Part shown: piece by piece, positions 22,401 to 34,218 of the stretch
How positions within the stretch are numbered: position 1 is the first letter of the stretch
Layout: each line of letters starts with the position of its first letter
DNA from: Homarus americanus
Lineage: Eukaryota; Arthropoda; Malacostraca; Decapoda; Nephropidae
Length of the DNA stretch: 64,000 bases
Assembly (NCBI RefSeq): GCF_018991925.1
Contig: NW_024753828.1
Span: forward strand, 1,182,361 to 1,246,360
Reading direction: 5' to 3'
Program-made: the position numbers and the translations under genes
Notes under the pieces: model-generated
What the model was told of the DNA's origin: nothing
Databases searched by the model: none
What the model saw: the letters and a program-made list of their open reading frames with translations, nothing else

Positions 22401-23624
22401 CAGGTGGTTTAACAGGTATCCTTGTTCTTAATAGAACTGGCGACCCCAAAATCTTGAAAAAGGGATGTTGTCCATGTGATTTTCTGGTGTACCATACTAC
22501 AGTAATGTGGTTGTACAGCCTACTCAGGTGCCAATTGGTAGCGTTGCACCAACGCAAGAACAAACCAGGCAGGGGAAGTTGGAACAAATAACTCCACAGG
22601 TCAAGGTGATTGACCATCTCCAAGGCAAAAGTGAACTCCTAGAGTTACTAGCTGACTATCGTGACATAGTAGCATTACCTGGGGAACCGCTAGGTCAAAC
22701 GAAATTAACCTCACACCACATATCTTTAAAACCAGACACTAACCCTGTCTACATACCAGCTTATAGATTACCTCATAGCCAACGGCCCATAGTTGAGGAC
22801 ATGGTTAAAGATATGATTGAACAGAAAGTGATCACACATTCGTCATCCCCTTGGAATTCTTCTCTTTTTCTAGTTCCAAAGAAAGATGGAGGATGGCGAC
22901 CTGTTATTGACTTTCGGCAAGTCAATGAAGCAACTATACCGGATAGGTATCCGATGCCTGTTCTGAGTGATTTGTTGCAATCCTTGGGAAAAGACCACGC
23001 ATTTTTTCGTAACCTCGATCTTCTTAGCGGGAATTGGCAAATTCCTCTTAACGAGAAATCCCGCGAGGTGACTGCATTCAGCACTCCCTTGGGACATTTT
23101 GAATTTTTAAGAATGCCATTTGGACTACAAAATGTGTCATTAACATTTCAACGAATGATTAATACGTTGTTTGCAGGAATGATTGGCAATACAGTTTATG
23201 CCTATATAGATGATTTGATTATTGTAAGCAAAGATGTAAATAGTCATCTCGTCAAATTACGCGAAGTGTTTAAAAACTTCATAAAGCAGGTTTGAAGAAT
23301 AAGCTCTCTAAATGCAAATTTCTCAAATCTAAAATTCAATTCCTTGGACACGTAGTTGATGGGAACGGCATCCATACTATGGACTGCAAGGTTAAAGCAG
23401 TTGAACGATTTCCTTGTCCTACAAATGTAGACAAAGTGCGTAGTTTCCTCGGACTTTCCGGCTACAATCGCTCATTCATTCACGGGTATGCTAAGTTAGC
23501 CGCCCCGCTGACAAAATTACTAAAAAAAGATGCAACATTTGTTTGGAACAATGAACAGGAAAACAGCTTTAATGCATTAAAGGAAGCAGTGACCAATGCA
23601 CCAGTATTGGCATTCCCTGATTAT
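22401..23624 (+). pseudogene. pol: Ty3/gypsy element B pol, copy 1 (RT), truncated
   Basis: From 22507 encodes VIDHLQGKSELLELLADYRD, then HSSSPWNSSLFLVPKKDGGW, RPVIDFRQVNEATIPDRYP, the LPFG-equivalent FLRMPFGLQN and catalytic AYIDDLIIVS (about 23200-23230): a Ty3/gypsy reverse transcriptase. A one-base frameshift at about 23285 moves the thumb (LSKCKFLKSKIQFLGHVV) to another frame. At 23624 similarity to the second copy stops abruptly and unrelated sequence follows. Identical to 24983-26206 as far as can be seen by eye. Confidence 0.85.
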
Positions 23625-24382
23625 TTTGTTAACAGAAACCATTGTTTCAAATGGGCTTTATGGGCAATTGGTTCCAGCTCACCAAAAAAATTGCCTAAAG
23701 TCAACAAAGGCAGGGCAAGTACACAGACTTTGAGGTGTGTATGTAGAAGGCTCCTGACAGATGATGATGATGATGATGATGGGGAATTAGAATGGGGGTG
23801 GAGGAGAAGGGAGAAGAGAAGGTACCAGTAAGAGAAGTCACTCCCCACAAACCATTTCTCAACGCATAAAATTTTAGTTCTCTCTATAATTCAAGATTAT
23901 TTTTAAATCAACATCGCACTGCATTATATATTGTCAATATGTGTACAATTTCATAATGACCAATAATTTGATTGGAAACAGAAAAAAGCGTTTATGTTGA
24001 AGAGTCTCAAGCAAGATGTTACCCACTGAAAAGACATAGACTGACGCCTCGTATGGTGTGTTGACAGGCTGTTTCATGCCATTAAAAACTAGTTTCCCTG
24101 TATCAAATTATGCTAAATAATTGTTAAAATTACTTAAAAAATTTAATACAAAAACGTTTAAATTATTGAATAGGTACAAACTTTTGATATTTACTGAAAT
24201 AGTAAGGAATTTAAGCTCTAGAACCAGCTTATTGTATTGGCAGACTAATATGACAGCTAAAAAAGCTTAACATGTTGATAAGGGCTCGGAGGACTTCGTT
24301 ATTCGAGGAATGCTCGCTAACTGAAAGTTAAGAATCTTTTGAAGGTAATTCGTTAACCGAAGTTAAGAATCTTATGGAAGTT
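23625..24382. other. Unique-looking sequence before the gap
   Basis: Contains a (GAT)7-like run at 23760-23780 and AT-rich text. The reading frame that runs on from element B here encodes poly-Asp from the microsatellite and is not a gene. Confidence 0.5.
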
Positions 24383-24482
24383 NNNNNNNNNNNNNNNNNN
24401 NNNNNNNNNNNNNNNNNNNNNNNNNNNNNNNNNNNNNNNNNNNNNNNNNNNNNNNNNNNNNNNNNNNNNNNNNNNNNNNNNN
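24383..24482. other. Assembly gap, 100 N
   Basis: Exactly 100 N. Confidence 0.99.
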
Positions 24483-24832
24483 TAATAAGAAAGCCTTGAT
24501 GACCTTAGCACTGTTTGAGGATTGGTTCATGACTTGTTTCATTCCACGAGCCAAGGAGTATTGTCTGCAACAAGGGATTCCATTCAAGATTTTGCTGATT
24601 TTGGATAATGCTCCGGGACACCCACCACACCTGATGTTAATGTAGTGTACATTCCACCTAACACTACCTCTGTCATCCAACCTATGGATCAAGGTGCTAT
24701 TGTTGCCTTTAAAGAGTATTATTTACGCACAACCTTCGCTCAGGCTGTTGCTGCTACTGAAGGTGAGAAAACGCTCAGAGAGTTTTGGAAGAACATAGTT
24801 TTAGGTGATGGAATAGATAAACATGAATTTTA
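24483..24832 (+). pseudogene. Tigger transposase C-terminal fragment, second copy
   Basis: Same sequence as 21901-22250 (LDNAPGHP and PMDQG motifs), starting inside the domain at the gap edge. See the duplication finding. Confidence 0.8.
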
Positions 24833-24982
24833 AGGAATTAAAATAAAAATAATCCAAATGATTAAACAAATAAATAAAACATTGTAATATGTGGAGGCCC
24901 CCAGATTGTGGAGGCCCCCGGGCAGCTGCCCACTTTGCCCACTCCTGAATCCTGCCCTGGTCTACCTTGAGCACAATTAGAC

Positions 24983-26525
24983 CAGGTGGTTTAACAGGTA
25001 TCCTTGTTCTTAATAGAACTGGCGACCCCAAAATCTTGAAAAAGGGATGTTGTCCATGTGATTTTCTGGTGTACCATACTACAGTAATGTGGTTGTACAG
25101 CCTACTCAGGTGCCAATTGGTAGCGTTGCACCAACGCAAGAACAAACCAGGCAGGGGAAGTTGGAACAAATAACTCCACAGGTCAAGGTGATTGACCATC
25201 TCCAAGGCAAAAGTGAACTCCTAGAGTTACTAGCTGACTATCGTGACATAGTAGCATTACCTGGGGAACCGCTAGGTCAAACGAAATTAACCTCACACCA
25301 CATATCTTTAAAACCAGACACTAACCCTGTCTACATACCAGCTTATAGATTACCTCATAGCCAACGGCCCATAGTTGAGGACATGGTTAAAGATATGATT
25401 GAACAGAAAGTGATCACACATTCGTCATCCCCTTGGAATTCTTCTCTTTTTCTAGTTCCAAAGAAAGATGGAGGATGGCGACCTGTTATTGACTTTCGGC
25501 AAGTCAATGAAGCAACTATACCGGATAGGTATCCGATGCCTGTTCTGAGTGATTTGTTGCAATCCTTGGGAAAAGACCACGCATTTTTTCGTAACCTCGA
25601 TCTTCTTAGCGGGAATTGGCAAATTCCTCTTAACGAGAAATCCCGCGAGGTGACTGCATTCAGCACTCCCTTGGGACATTTTGAATTTTTAAGAATGCCA
25701 TTTGGACTACAAAATGTGTCATTAACATTTCAACGAATGATTAATACGTTGTTTGCAGGAATGATTGGCAATACAGTTTATGCCTATATAGATGATTTGA
25801 TTATTGTAAGCAAAGATGTAAATAGTCATCTCGTCAAATTACGCGAAGTGTTTAAAAACTTCATAAAGCAGGTTTGAAGAATAAGCTCTCTAAATGCAAA
25901 TTTCTCAAATCTAAAATTCAATTCCTTGGACACGTAGTTGATGGGAACGGCATCCATACTATGGACTGCAAGGTTAAAGCAGTTGAACGATTTCCTTGTC
26001 CTACAAATGTAGACAAAGTGCGTAGTTTCCTCGGACTTTCCGGCTACAATCGCTCATTCATTCACGGGTATGCTAAGTTAGCCGCCCCGCTGACAAAATT
26101 ACTAAAAAAAGATGCAACATTTGTTTGGAACAATGAACAGGAAAACAGCTTTAATGCATTAAAGGAAGCAGTGACCAATGCACCAGTATTGGCATTCCCT
26201 GATTATACTCAACCTTTCACCCTGTGCACTGACGCCTCCGGACAAGGGCTAGGAGCTGTTCTCATGCAGCTAGACACTAGAGGGAAAAATAGAGTAATTG
26301 CTTATGCAAGCCGTAAACTTAATGATGCAGAAACACGCTATTCAGTAACTCATCTAGAGGCATTAACTGTTGTCTGGTCATTAAAGAAATTCAGAGATGT
26401 GATATTTGGTTATCAAATAACAGTCTATACTGATCATGCAGCAGTTACGGAGTTATTCCATGGAAAGAACCTCTCTGGCAGACTTGCACATTGGTACTTG
26501 ATCATTCAAGAATTCGAACCCGCCT
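24983..26525 (+). pseudogene. pol: Ty3/gypsy element B pol, copy 2 (RT and RNase H)
   Basis: Repeats the RT of copy 1 (25089-25877) and continues past the point where copy 1 ends. After the frameshift at about 25870 it gives LSKCKFLKSKIQFLGHVV, FLGLSGYNRSFIHGYAKLA and then RNase H: FTLCTDASGQGLGAVLMQ, YASRKLNDAETRYS, LEALTVVWSLKKFRDVIFG, TVYTDHAAVTELF. It ends at EFEPAF (26525), where the LTR remnant of element D begins. Element B resumes at 31165. One frameshift makes this copy defective. Confidence 0.87.
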
Positions 26526-26674
26526 TTGTCATTCTCCCATTAAATAACGCAAGATACTACACTGGCAACGAGGATGGAATTCACAGAGTGTTGGTGAAGT
26601 CCTTGAAGAGAGGATAGTGACCACTGAAGGGAAGGCTACTCTGAACCAGGAGAATTTAAGTGAAGAGAGCAACC

Positions 26675-27346
26675 ATGGCTGGCGTCAGTGGATACATCCG
26701 ACGATTGGGGGAGTATGATACAGACAAGGAAGATTTCACGTCATATTGTGAGAGAATGGACTTCTTCTTTCTGGCAAATGAATTAATGGACGACGGTGGT
26801 GATGCTCAGAAGAAGAAAGCCCTTCAAGAGAAAAGGAAAGCAATCTTTTTGACAGAGGTAGGAGCTAATGTTTATTCTACTCTGGTCAATCTGCTTACTC
26901 CAGACAAACCCAAGGACTCCTCACTGATTCAGATTACCAAGATTCTGAAGCAACACTTTGATCCTGCTCCACTTGAGATCGCTGAAAGTTGCAGATTTGG
27001 CACCAGAGGTAGAGGTAAAGATGAATCAGTAAGTAATTATATAGTAGCTTTGAAGAAGTTATCCAATCACTGTAACTTTGGACAGTTCTTGAACCGAGCT
27101 CTAAGAGACAGGTTTGTAATAGGCCTGAATTATGAAAAAATACAGAATAAGTATATGAACACCACTAACTTAACTTTTGAAAGTGCATGTCAGATAGCTA
27201 CAAGCATGGAATTGGCCGAGAAAAACACCAGAGAATTTGTTCCCAATGCTGGTAGTGAAACAGTTAGCAGTAGTGGCTCAGTGTGTAAAGTAACTGCAGC
27301 TAAAAGGGATAAGTATACCACAAAACAGGAACACATGCTGATTTAA
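26675..27346 (+). CDS. gag: Element D gag, capsid part (frameshifted before the zinc knuckles)
   Basis: The start at 26675 (CAACCATGGCTGG, favourable context) is preferred to the upstream in-frame ATG at 26660. Encodes [20 protein letters not shown] with a helical Gag core ([38 protein letters not shown]), typical of K02A2.6-like/Mag-clade gypsy Gag. It ends at HMLI*; a one-base shift at about 27335 restores [12 protein letters not shown], so the ending is a mutation. The nucleocapsid continues in the next frame. Confidence 0.78.
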   Translation: MAGVSGYIRRLGEYDTDKEDFTSYCERMDFFFLANELMDDGGDAQKKKALQEKRKAIFLTEVGANVYSTLVNLLTPDKPKDSSLIQITKILKQHFDPAPLEIAESCRFGTRGRGKDESVSNYIVALKKLSNHCNFGQFLNRALRDRFVIGLNYEKIQNKYMNTTNLTFESACQIATSMELAEKNTREFVPNAGSETVSSSGSVCKVTAAKRDKYTTKQEHMLI

Positions 27347-27606
27347 AATGTAAGAGGTGCCGAGGGAAACATGAAAGCTTTCAGTGTAAGTTCAAGAATT
27401 CAAAATGTTACAATTGTCAGCTTATTGGACATATTGCTCCTGCCTGTAGAAGTGATAAAGGTAGAGTATATGCCGTTGAAGGTGGAGAGAAGGAAATGAA
27501 AAACAGTATTCATGAGAGTGTTAGTAATTTTGGATCTGATAATGATGAGAGTGCCCATGTGTTTACTATTTACACCAGTCGTGAAGAGAAAGTTAGACAG
27601 GTATAA
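27335..27606 (+). pseudogene. gag: Element D gag nucleocapsid part (zinc knuckles)
   Basis: In the shifted frame: [13 protein letters not shown] then [14 protein letters not shown], two CCHC-type knuckles for RNA binding, then an acidic linker ending at TAA (27604-27606). Another frameshift before 27640 joins it to the protease. Confidence 0.8.
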
Positions 27607-27639
27607 TGTGGGCTTGTGTATTAATGACACACCTGTACC

Positions 27640-30600
27640 ATGGAAATGGATACTGCAGCTGATTTCTCCATAATGAGTAAAGATATGTATGAGAAACTAT
27701 TTGCGCATGTGCCTTCAGAAGACTCAGGTGTCAAGTTGAGAACTTATACTGGAGAGATTTTGAACACAGAAGGAATATTAGAATGTGAGGTAAAGTACAA
27801 AAATCAGAATTTAAAGTTGCCATTAATTATAGCTAGTTATGTGAATAGACCAACTTTGTTAGGTAAGAACTGGTTGTGTGAACTTGAGATGGACTGGAAG
27901 GAGATATTTAGTGTTAGAATGTGTAACAGTATTCCAGGTCTTGAGAAATTGCTTGAAAAATACAAGATTTTATTTGTAAAGGGACAGGATGGTATAAAGG
28001 GTTATGAAGCTCATATCACCATTGACAAAGATGTTACACCCATATATGCTAAGTCCAGACCTGTTCCTTATGCATTGAAAGGTGAGGTTGAGAAGGAATT
28101 AGACAGACTTGTGAGTGAGGGAATTATTGTGAAAACCGCCAAGAGCAATTGGGCTGCTCCAATAGTAATTGTACCTAAAGCTGATAAATCTGTTAGACTA
28201 TGTGGTGATTATAAAGTTACCATTAACCAAGCTGTTGAGGATGAGCAATATCCCTTACCCACATCTCAAGATTTGTTTGCTGCACTAACAGGTGGAACCA
28301 TTTTCACTAAGTTAGACTTGTCCCAAGCATATGCTCAGGTCTCTGTTGATGCTGAAAGTCAACAGTACCTTACCATCAACACTCATAAAGGATTGTATAA
28401 GTTCAAAAGGTTGCCTTATGGTGTTAAAAGTGCACCAAAGTTATTTCAGTGAATCATGGACAAAATTCTTGTGGGTCTTCCCAATGTGTTATGTTTTCAG
28501 GATGATGTCCTTATTGTTGGCAGTGACATCCAAAATCATGTCAAAACCCTAGCCACAGTATTCGAAAGATTGTTGGCACACAATGTCAGGCTCAACAAGA
28601 GCAAATGTTCATTCCTAGCTAAAGAAGTAACTTATCTTGGCTACAAAGTGAATGCAGAAGGGCTGAGACCTGTAGAAGATAAAGTAGGAGCCATAGTAAA
28701 TTTACCTGCTCCGAAAAATGTCAGTGAATTGAAAGCTTTCCTAGGTATGATACAGTATTATTCAAGGTTCTTGAGTGGACTTTCATCAGTTTTAGCCCCT
28801 TTGCATGAACTATTAAAGAATGGGATACCATGGAAATGGAACAGTGCAACTCAGAAGTCATTTGAAGATTGTAAAGCTGCTCTGTCTAGTACTGATGTTT
28901 TGGTGCACTATGATACCAGTAGAACACTAAAGCTTGCTTGTGATGCATCGGGCTATGGATTAGGTGCTGTCATAAGTCACATAATGGATAACGGTGAAGA
29001 AAGACCCATTGCATATGCCTCGAGAACTCTTACCCAAAGAGAGAAAAATTATGCACAAATAGAAAAAGAGGCTTTGTCTATCATATTTGGAGTAAAGAAA
29101 TTTCACCAGTATCTATATGGGAGGAATTTTGTTTTAATAACTGATCACAAGCCTCTCTTGGCAATTTTGGGTCCTAAATCACCTGTTCCTACACTTGCTG
29201 CAGCAAGAATGCAGAGGTGGGCTTTGATATTGTCGGCATATGACTATGAGATACAGTACAGACGTTCAGATGATCATTCCAATGCAAATGCTTTGTCAAG
29301 GTTGCCATGTAGTGGGTCAAATGATGGAGTAGAGCCTAAGGTTTATGCTGTAATCATGATAGCAGAAGATTTTCCAGTCACCTCCTGAATGATTGCTCAT
29401 GAAACTAGGAAAGATGTTGTATGAGGAAGAGTCCTGGAGTATACACTAAATGGATGGCCAGAGATTTGTCCATCCTTAGACTTTCAACCGTATCATTTAA
29501 GGAGATGTCAATTATCAGTAGGACAGGGATGTGTGTTGTGGGGTATGAGAGTGTTAATTCCACAGTGTTTTAGAGGGCAAATTTTGAATGAACTGCATTT
29601 TGAACATCCAGGTATATGTGCTATGAAAGCACTGGCCAGAAGTTTTGTGTGGTGGCCTAAACTGGATGGTGAAATAGAAATGATGGTACGTGAGTGCTCT
29701 GTTTGTCAGAATGTTAGGAGTATGCCACCCAGCACACCTTTGAAAACCTGGAAATGGCCTACCCGTCCCTTCCAAAGAGTACACATTGACTTCTGTGATA
29801 AGGGAACAGACAAATTTCTTGTATTAATTGATAGTCATTCAAAGTGGATTGATGTTAAGCACATGTACAGTACTAATGCTGGTAGCACCATTGATGAATT
29901 AAGATTAATATTTGCCGAACATGGAATACCAGAAGAGGTAGTTTCTGACAATGGTCCTCCATTCCAATCATCAGAGTTTAAAAACTTCATGAGATTCAAC
30001 GGTGTAAAGCATGTACTGACCCCACCCTATCATCCTGCCTCTAATGGTGCAGCTGAGAGATCAGTTAGAATTGTAAAGGAAGCACTTTCCAAGCAGGTAA
30101 TTCAAGGAACTGTAGGAAAATCAATGAAACACAGACTAGCAAATTTCTTACTCAGATACAGAACCACGCCACATAGTGTGACAGGATGTACTCCTGCAGA
30201 GTTAATGGTGAAGAGACAGTTGAGAACAAGATTAAGTTTAGTTAAGCCAAGTCTGTTTGAAGTTGTAGAGAGGAAACAAGCTCAACAAAAAATGTATCAT
30301 GATAAGAGTTCCAGTGAAAGAGTGTTCAAGGTAAATGATAGGGTGAGAGTTAGGAACATGGCTAAAGGTTATGGTACTGTACATGCAAAGTGGATAACTG
30401 GTGTCATTGACAAGGTATGTGGATCTAGGACATATTTAGTGAAATGTGGTAACTCTTTGAGATATGTTCATGTGGATCACATCATTCAGGCACATGACGA
30501 GATGAATGTAGCACCAGGACATGATGATAAACTTGACACAGTTTCAGATGATCATCATGATGATGATGTCAAAGATGATGTTTCCCAGCATCCACTCACT

Positions 30601-30741
30601 GTGTCAACTGATTGTAGTGATGATATGTCTGTCACTGATAATGCACAGAGTGCAAGTGAAACCCCTGTAAAACTTGATGGAGGGAATAGTCCTAGAAGAT
30701 CAAACAGAGTTAGGAGACCTGTAATTAAATTAGACCTCTAA
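27640..30741 (+). pseudogene. pol: Element D pol: protease, RT, RNase H, integrase, with three in-frame TGA
   Basis: One frame runs 3.1 kb. Protease MEMDTAADFSIM (DTA instead of the usual DTG). RT: PIVIVPKADKSVRLCGDYKV, LDLSQAYAQV, LPYGVKSAP, FQDDVLIVG. RNase H: LACDASGYGLGAV, EKEALSIIFGVKKF, LITDHKPLLAIL. Integrase: HPGICAMKALARSFVWWPK with CSVCQ, VHIDFCDK (first Asp), VVSDNGPPFQSSEF (second Asp), PPYHPASNGAAERSVRIVKE (Glu), and a chromodomain-less tail rich in Asp/His. It is broken only by TGA at 28450 (LFQ*IMDK), 29386 and 29422. RNA copying and integration are the known roles; this copy cannot make full Pol without readthrough. Confidence 0.88.
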
Positions 30742-30880
30742 TTATCTGAATTGTGAACAGGCCTTTCAAAACTGTTTAGTTAGGAAGTTATATTTGTTGT
30801 GTTCTATTCCCTTCTTCCCTGCCATATGTAATTCTGTAAGTTTTGTTTATTTAGGATTTGTAGCAGCCATGCTCTCTTTT

Positions 30881-30893
30881 GAAAGGGAGAAAT
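30881..30893 (+). other. Element D polypurine tract
   Basis: GAAAGGGAGAAAT just before the 3' LTR. Confidence 0.6.
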
Positions 30894-30895
30894 AG

Positions 30896-30897
30896 TG

Positions 30898-30979
<82 letters not shown>

Positions 30980-31164
30980 TTATATGCTGCCTTTATTGAA
31001 AATATATATTATATATTATGTTACTTCTTACCAAAGTCAGAAAGTGTTTAGGCTTGTGTAAATACGAAATGTGTGAGGCACGTTGTAACGGAACAGCGAA
31101 TAAACGCCCAGCCAGACCGAACATGTGCTTGTCATTCTCCCATTAAATAACGCAAGATACTACA
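30896..31164 (+). repeat. Element D 3' LTR with internal (TA)n
   Basis: 269 bases, TGTTATATA... to ...GATACTACA. The (TA)n array (30899-30973) lies at the very start of U3. GCGAATAAACGCCC near 31100 is a candidate polyadenylation signal. Confidence 0.75.
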
Positions 31165-31555
31165 CAGGTGAGGAGGACGATGTACCAAAGTTACCTCTTC
31201 CGTTCAAGCAATTTGAACTGCAACAAGACATACTGCACCGTACAACAAAAACAGTGCAGGATACTGTCACACAAATTGTCGTACCTGACAACTTAAAGAG
31301 CACGGTAACAAATTCAAAATACTTAAACCAGTTACACAAATTACCGACGTAGTACACGTGGACAGATTAAAAAAGGTGAGCCCTGACTTGCTTCCCATCA
31401 TTGTACACGACGTTCCTACACAAGCAGTAGACTCGACGTCTGCACAAAATTAAAACCAAAACGCCCAAGACGTACCTACGCAGGTCATAGACACTATAAA
31501 TACACAAGCTGTATCCAATGAGTATCGCATGAAACTACGTTCTGCACGTACAGAT
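31165..31555 (+). pseudogene. Element B integrase remnant
   Basis: VPKLPLPFKQFELQQDILHR and TVTQIVVPDNLKSTV are the N-terminal integrase segment of gypsy Pol. Then TDVVHVDRLKKVSPDLLP in another frame is the C-terminal end. The catalytic core between them is missing. Together with 24983-26525 it shows that element D sits inside element B. Confidence 0.7.
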
Positions 31556-31652
31556 TAAGCGTAGATAGATGCACGTCTGTAAACTACAGGCTCAGTAATG
31601 TGAATGTTATATAACACAAGCTGTTATTAATCTCCTTGACACTTTGCAGATA

Positions 31653-32245
31653 GCCGGACAGGAGGGGACGAGCGCCGTGTAAACAATGACATTTCTAACC
31701 ACACCCTGCAAAATACAGTGTACCTAGCAAATGCTGCAGCTTCTGAGAATGTGGGTGGAGCGGGTTTATTACTAAGAGCAGAGACGTTACCGAGAACAAA
31801 TTCTAGCTTGAATGTCATGTACACTAATACTGACACGTTCCTTGATAAGAGAGAGGAGTTTGAAACACTACTAAGAGTACACCAACCAGATATTGTAGGA
31901 GTTGTAGAACTGTTGTACAAGAACAGGAGAATCGACCCAGAGGAATGTGAGTTCAGTATTGCTGGATATAACTCATTTACGAACCTAACTCAAGAATCCT
32001 GCAGGAGAGGTGTGGTTATCTACGCTAGGCAAGACCTTAGAGCCAGCCAGGTGAGGGTACAGGGAGAGGATGTTTTTGAAGAGTCCAAGTGGTGTAAAAT
32101 TAAATTAAAGGGAGGGGACTTACTTATCGTCGGGTGTATCTACAGATCCCCAAACTGTGGCCCACTAAATCAAAGGAACTTAAGAACCTTCATAAATAAT
32201 GCGGCGATGCTCAACCCTAGCCACCTCCTTATCATGGGGGACTTT
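31653..32245 (+). pseudogene. LINE-A fragment, endonuclease N-terminal part
   Basis: Matches 35164-35757 of the long LINE-A copy at about 97 percent by eye: VYLANAAASENVGGAGLLLR, VMYTNTDTFLDKREEFETLL, LLIVGCIYRSPNCGPLNQRN, HLLIMGDF. It stops within the GDSN motif, where LTR-X begins. The next LINE-A residues (NYGDW) appear at 45006, 12.7 kb away. Confidence 0.85.
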
Positions 32246-33315
32246 TGTAACGGGCCGAGTTTCCTCTTTTCAATAATTTACCATCCAGTTATTCTTTTCT
32301 GTTAGTATTCTATTTATTCATATACTTATTTGTTCTAGAGCATTCTTTCCAATGAGTATCCTGTTTTATATACTTATCCTTCTTCAGTTCCTTACACACA
32401 TACTTACTTTATATATTCTTGCTTATATTCTTATATGTTCTTTATCTCTATATACCTTATATTCTTATATATTCTTATATAAGTAACTCTTATGCTTCTC
32501 TGCTTATGTTTTCCAAGTCAATGTTCTTTCTTTTCATTTCCTGTCATATATTATGATCTCTTCCATATAGTTGGTTCTAGTTATATTCCAAACCATGGAT
32601 TAACCTGGGAAACCATGTCTTTGTTATTACCACACTTATTATACTTACAACGGTAGCCTGCCACCACCCAGGATTTTTCTAGAATATAACATCTCTTAGT
32701 TAACTGTTAGGTAGCGAGCTTCTAGGCACGTGAGTTAGTTATTTTCTGAGAACCAATGTGGGAAAGGATAGAGTGGTGATACTCGTAGACGTAGATTACT
32801 AATTCAATATTTATTAACACAGTGATTGGATAAGATGCATCTTAGATTCACTCAGACAAAACAGAACTGCACTTTGTTTCTTAAGTCATCAAACACTTCA
32901 AGAACTTATTACCTCATTAAATACCTCCAAACACTTATTACTTCAATCGACAATTGTGGTATTGTCACTCTGCCAAATGATATTCAGTACTGGGTATACA
33001 CCAGATATCGCTGGACCCTCAGGTCTTACCTTACCAAGTAGCAAATTAACTCTTCACTTCTTGGTTATATCATTATACTCTCAGATTATCATTTCATGGT
33101 CACTACCAATGAATACATAGCACACTGGACAACTCCACAATTATCTCAACATACAATACCTCCGGTTAATTCACAAGGAACAACATGGCACTTTTAACTC
33201 TCATTCAGTGGTTCAATACTTAACCTGGGATACTATATTTCTGCTAGGTATCCCCCAAACAAGATACCATAATACTTAGGCCTATGTAACCGTGAGGAGT
33301 GCCCCAGGGTAACTC
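32246..33315 (+). repeat. LTR-X, partial copy
   Basis: Begins TGTAACGGGCCGAGTTTCC and matches the reverse complement of about 46835-47903 with mostly single-base differences. Similarity stops at GGGTAAC near 33318, where LINE-A 5' sequence begins. The frame 32826-33041 (MDKMHLRFTQTKQN) is shared by both copies but has no recognised domain and is probably incidental. Confidence 0.7.
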
Positions 33316-34218
33316 ACAGTAACAGGTTGGGCGGGCGGGCGGGTCGTGTTGCGTCTCTGTAACAAAGCGTGTTCGGCATCCGGGCCTTCGATGTAGAGCG
33401 GCAGAAATTGGACAGTGATTACATAAGTTCGTCAAGATCGTCTTAGTGAGGTGAAAGTGTAAATCGATGTCGGACTTTTCATGCTAGACACGATTGTATT
33501 TTTGAAAACTCAATTTCCACCGAGTTGGAGGTGCAGCCAGGGTCACAGGCCTATAACCACACAATCACTGCCACATGACAAAGCTTTTATTTTATTTTAT
33601 TTTTTAGGGTGTTGTGGTCACGGCTGTGATAAAGGCCAACCAGGGAGTGTAGTACTGTGCCTTCAGTTAAATCAGTTCATAGTTGTCATCAGTGAATGCA
33701 GAAGAGACTATAATAACTTAAAGTGAATACATATTGGCAATCGAGCTGGTAAGGACAACTGCCAGCCTATTCGTGTCATAGGTGCCACAGAGACTTTAAA
33801 TTTTATTTTGTTTGTGTGCTTGCTCAAGGACTGAATCTGTGTTTATAATACACCACTCACAGGGAGATACAGTGTACACAGTGATAGTTCATAGTGTCAT
33901 CAGTGACCGCTGAAGTTGTAAATAACTTAAAGTGAGCGCTCACTAGCAAGCAAGCTGGAAAGGCACCGTGCCAGCTGAAACCAAGTCGTGTCATAGGTGC
34001 CACAGAGACTTTAAATTTTATGTTGATTGTGTGCTTTCTCAAGGACTGAAACTGTGCCTACAATACACCATTCACAGGGAGATACAGTGTACGCAGTCGC
34101 AGACGACAACTCCATAGGCAACAGAGAGTAGCTAAGTACTTTTTCTCTCTTTATTTTCTTTGAAATAGGTGTAGATTTATACACAGTCTGCACCCCCCCC
34201 CCCACAACAACAACAACC
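33316..34218 (+). other. LINE-A 5' untranslated region with tandem promoter-like units
   Basis: Two tandem units of about 212 bases start with AGTTCATAGT-GTCATCAGTGA at 33674 and 33886, each holding GTCATAGGTGCCACAGAGAC, TTTAAATTTTATxTTG and CACAGGGAGATACAGTGTAC. They lie just upstream of ORF1. The start is placed where LTR-X similarity ends. Confidence 0.6.

Larger units (their letters stand above)
21901..23624 (+). repeat. 1.72-kb sequence repeated across the gap (first copy)
   Basis: 21901-23624 equals 24483-26206 with a constant offset of 2582 and no difference noticed. The second copy starts at the base after the gap. Confidence 0.85.
26526..31164 (+). mobile_element. Ty3/gypsy element D inserted in element B
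   Basis: Contains in order a 37-base LTR remnant (26526-26562), a primer-binding site TGGCAACGAGG (26563), gag, protease, RT, RNase H, integrase, a purine tract and a full 3' LTR (30896-31164). The last 37 bases of the 3' LTR (TTGTCATTCTCCCATTAAAT onward) equal the remnant, so most of the 5' LTR has been lost. Element B text stands on both sides. Confidence 0.8.

Noticed and set aside
23292..23831. Novel 179-residue protein with a poly-Asp tail
   Set aside because: It is the element B RT thumb running into a (GAT)n microsatellite after the copy breaks at 23624.
32826..33041. Conserved 71-codon frame in LTR-X, also at 47107-47322
   Set aside because: Conservation follows from both copies belonging to one repeat family; no domain and short length.
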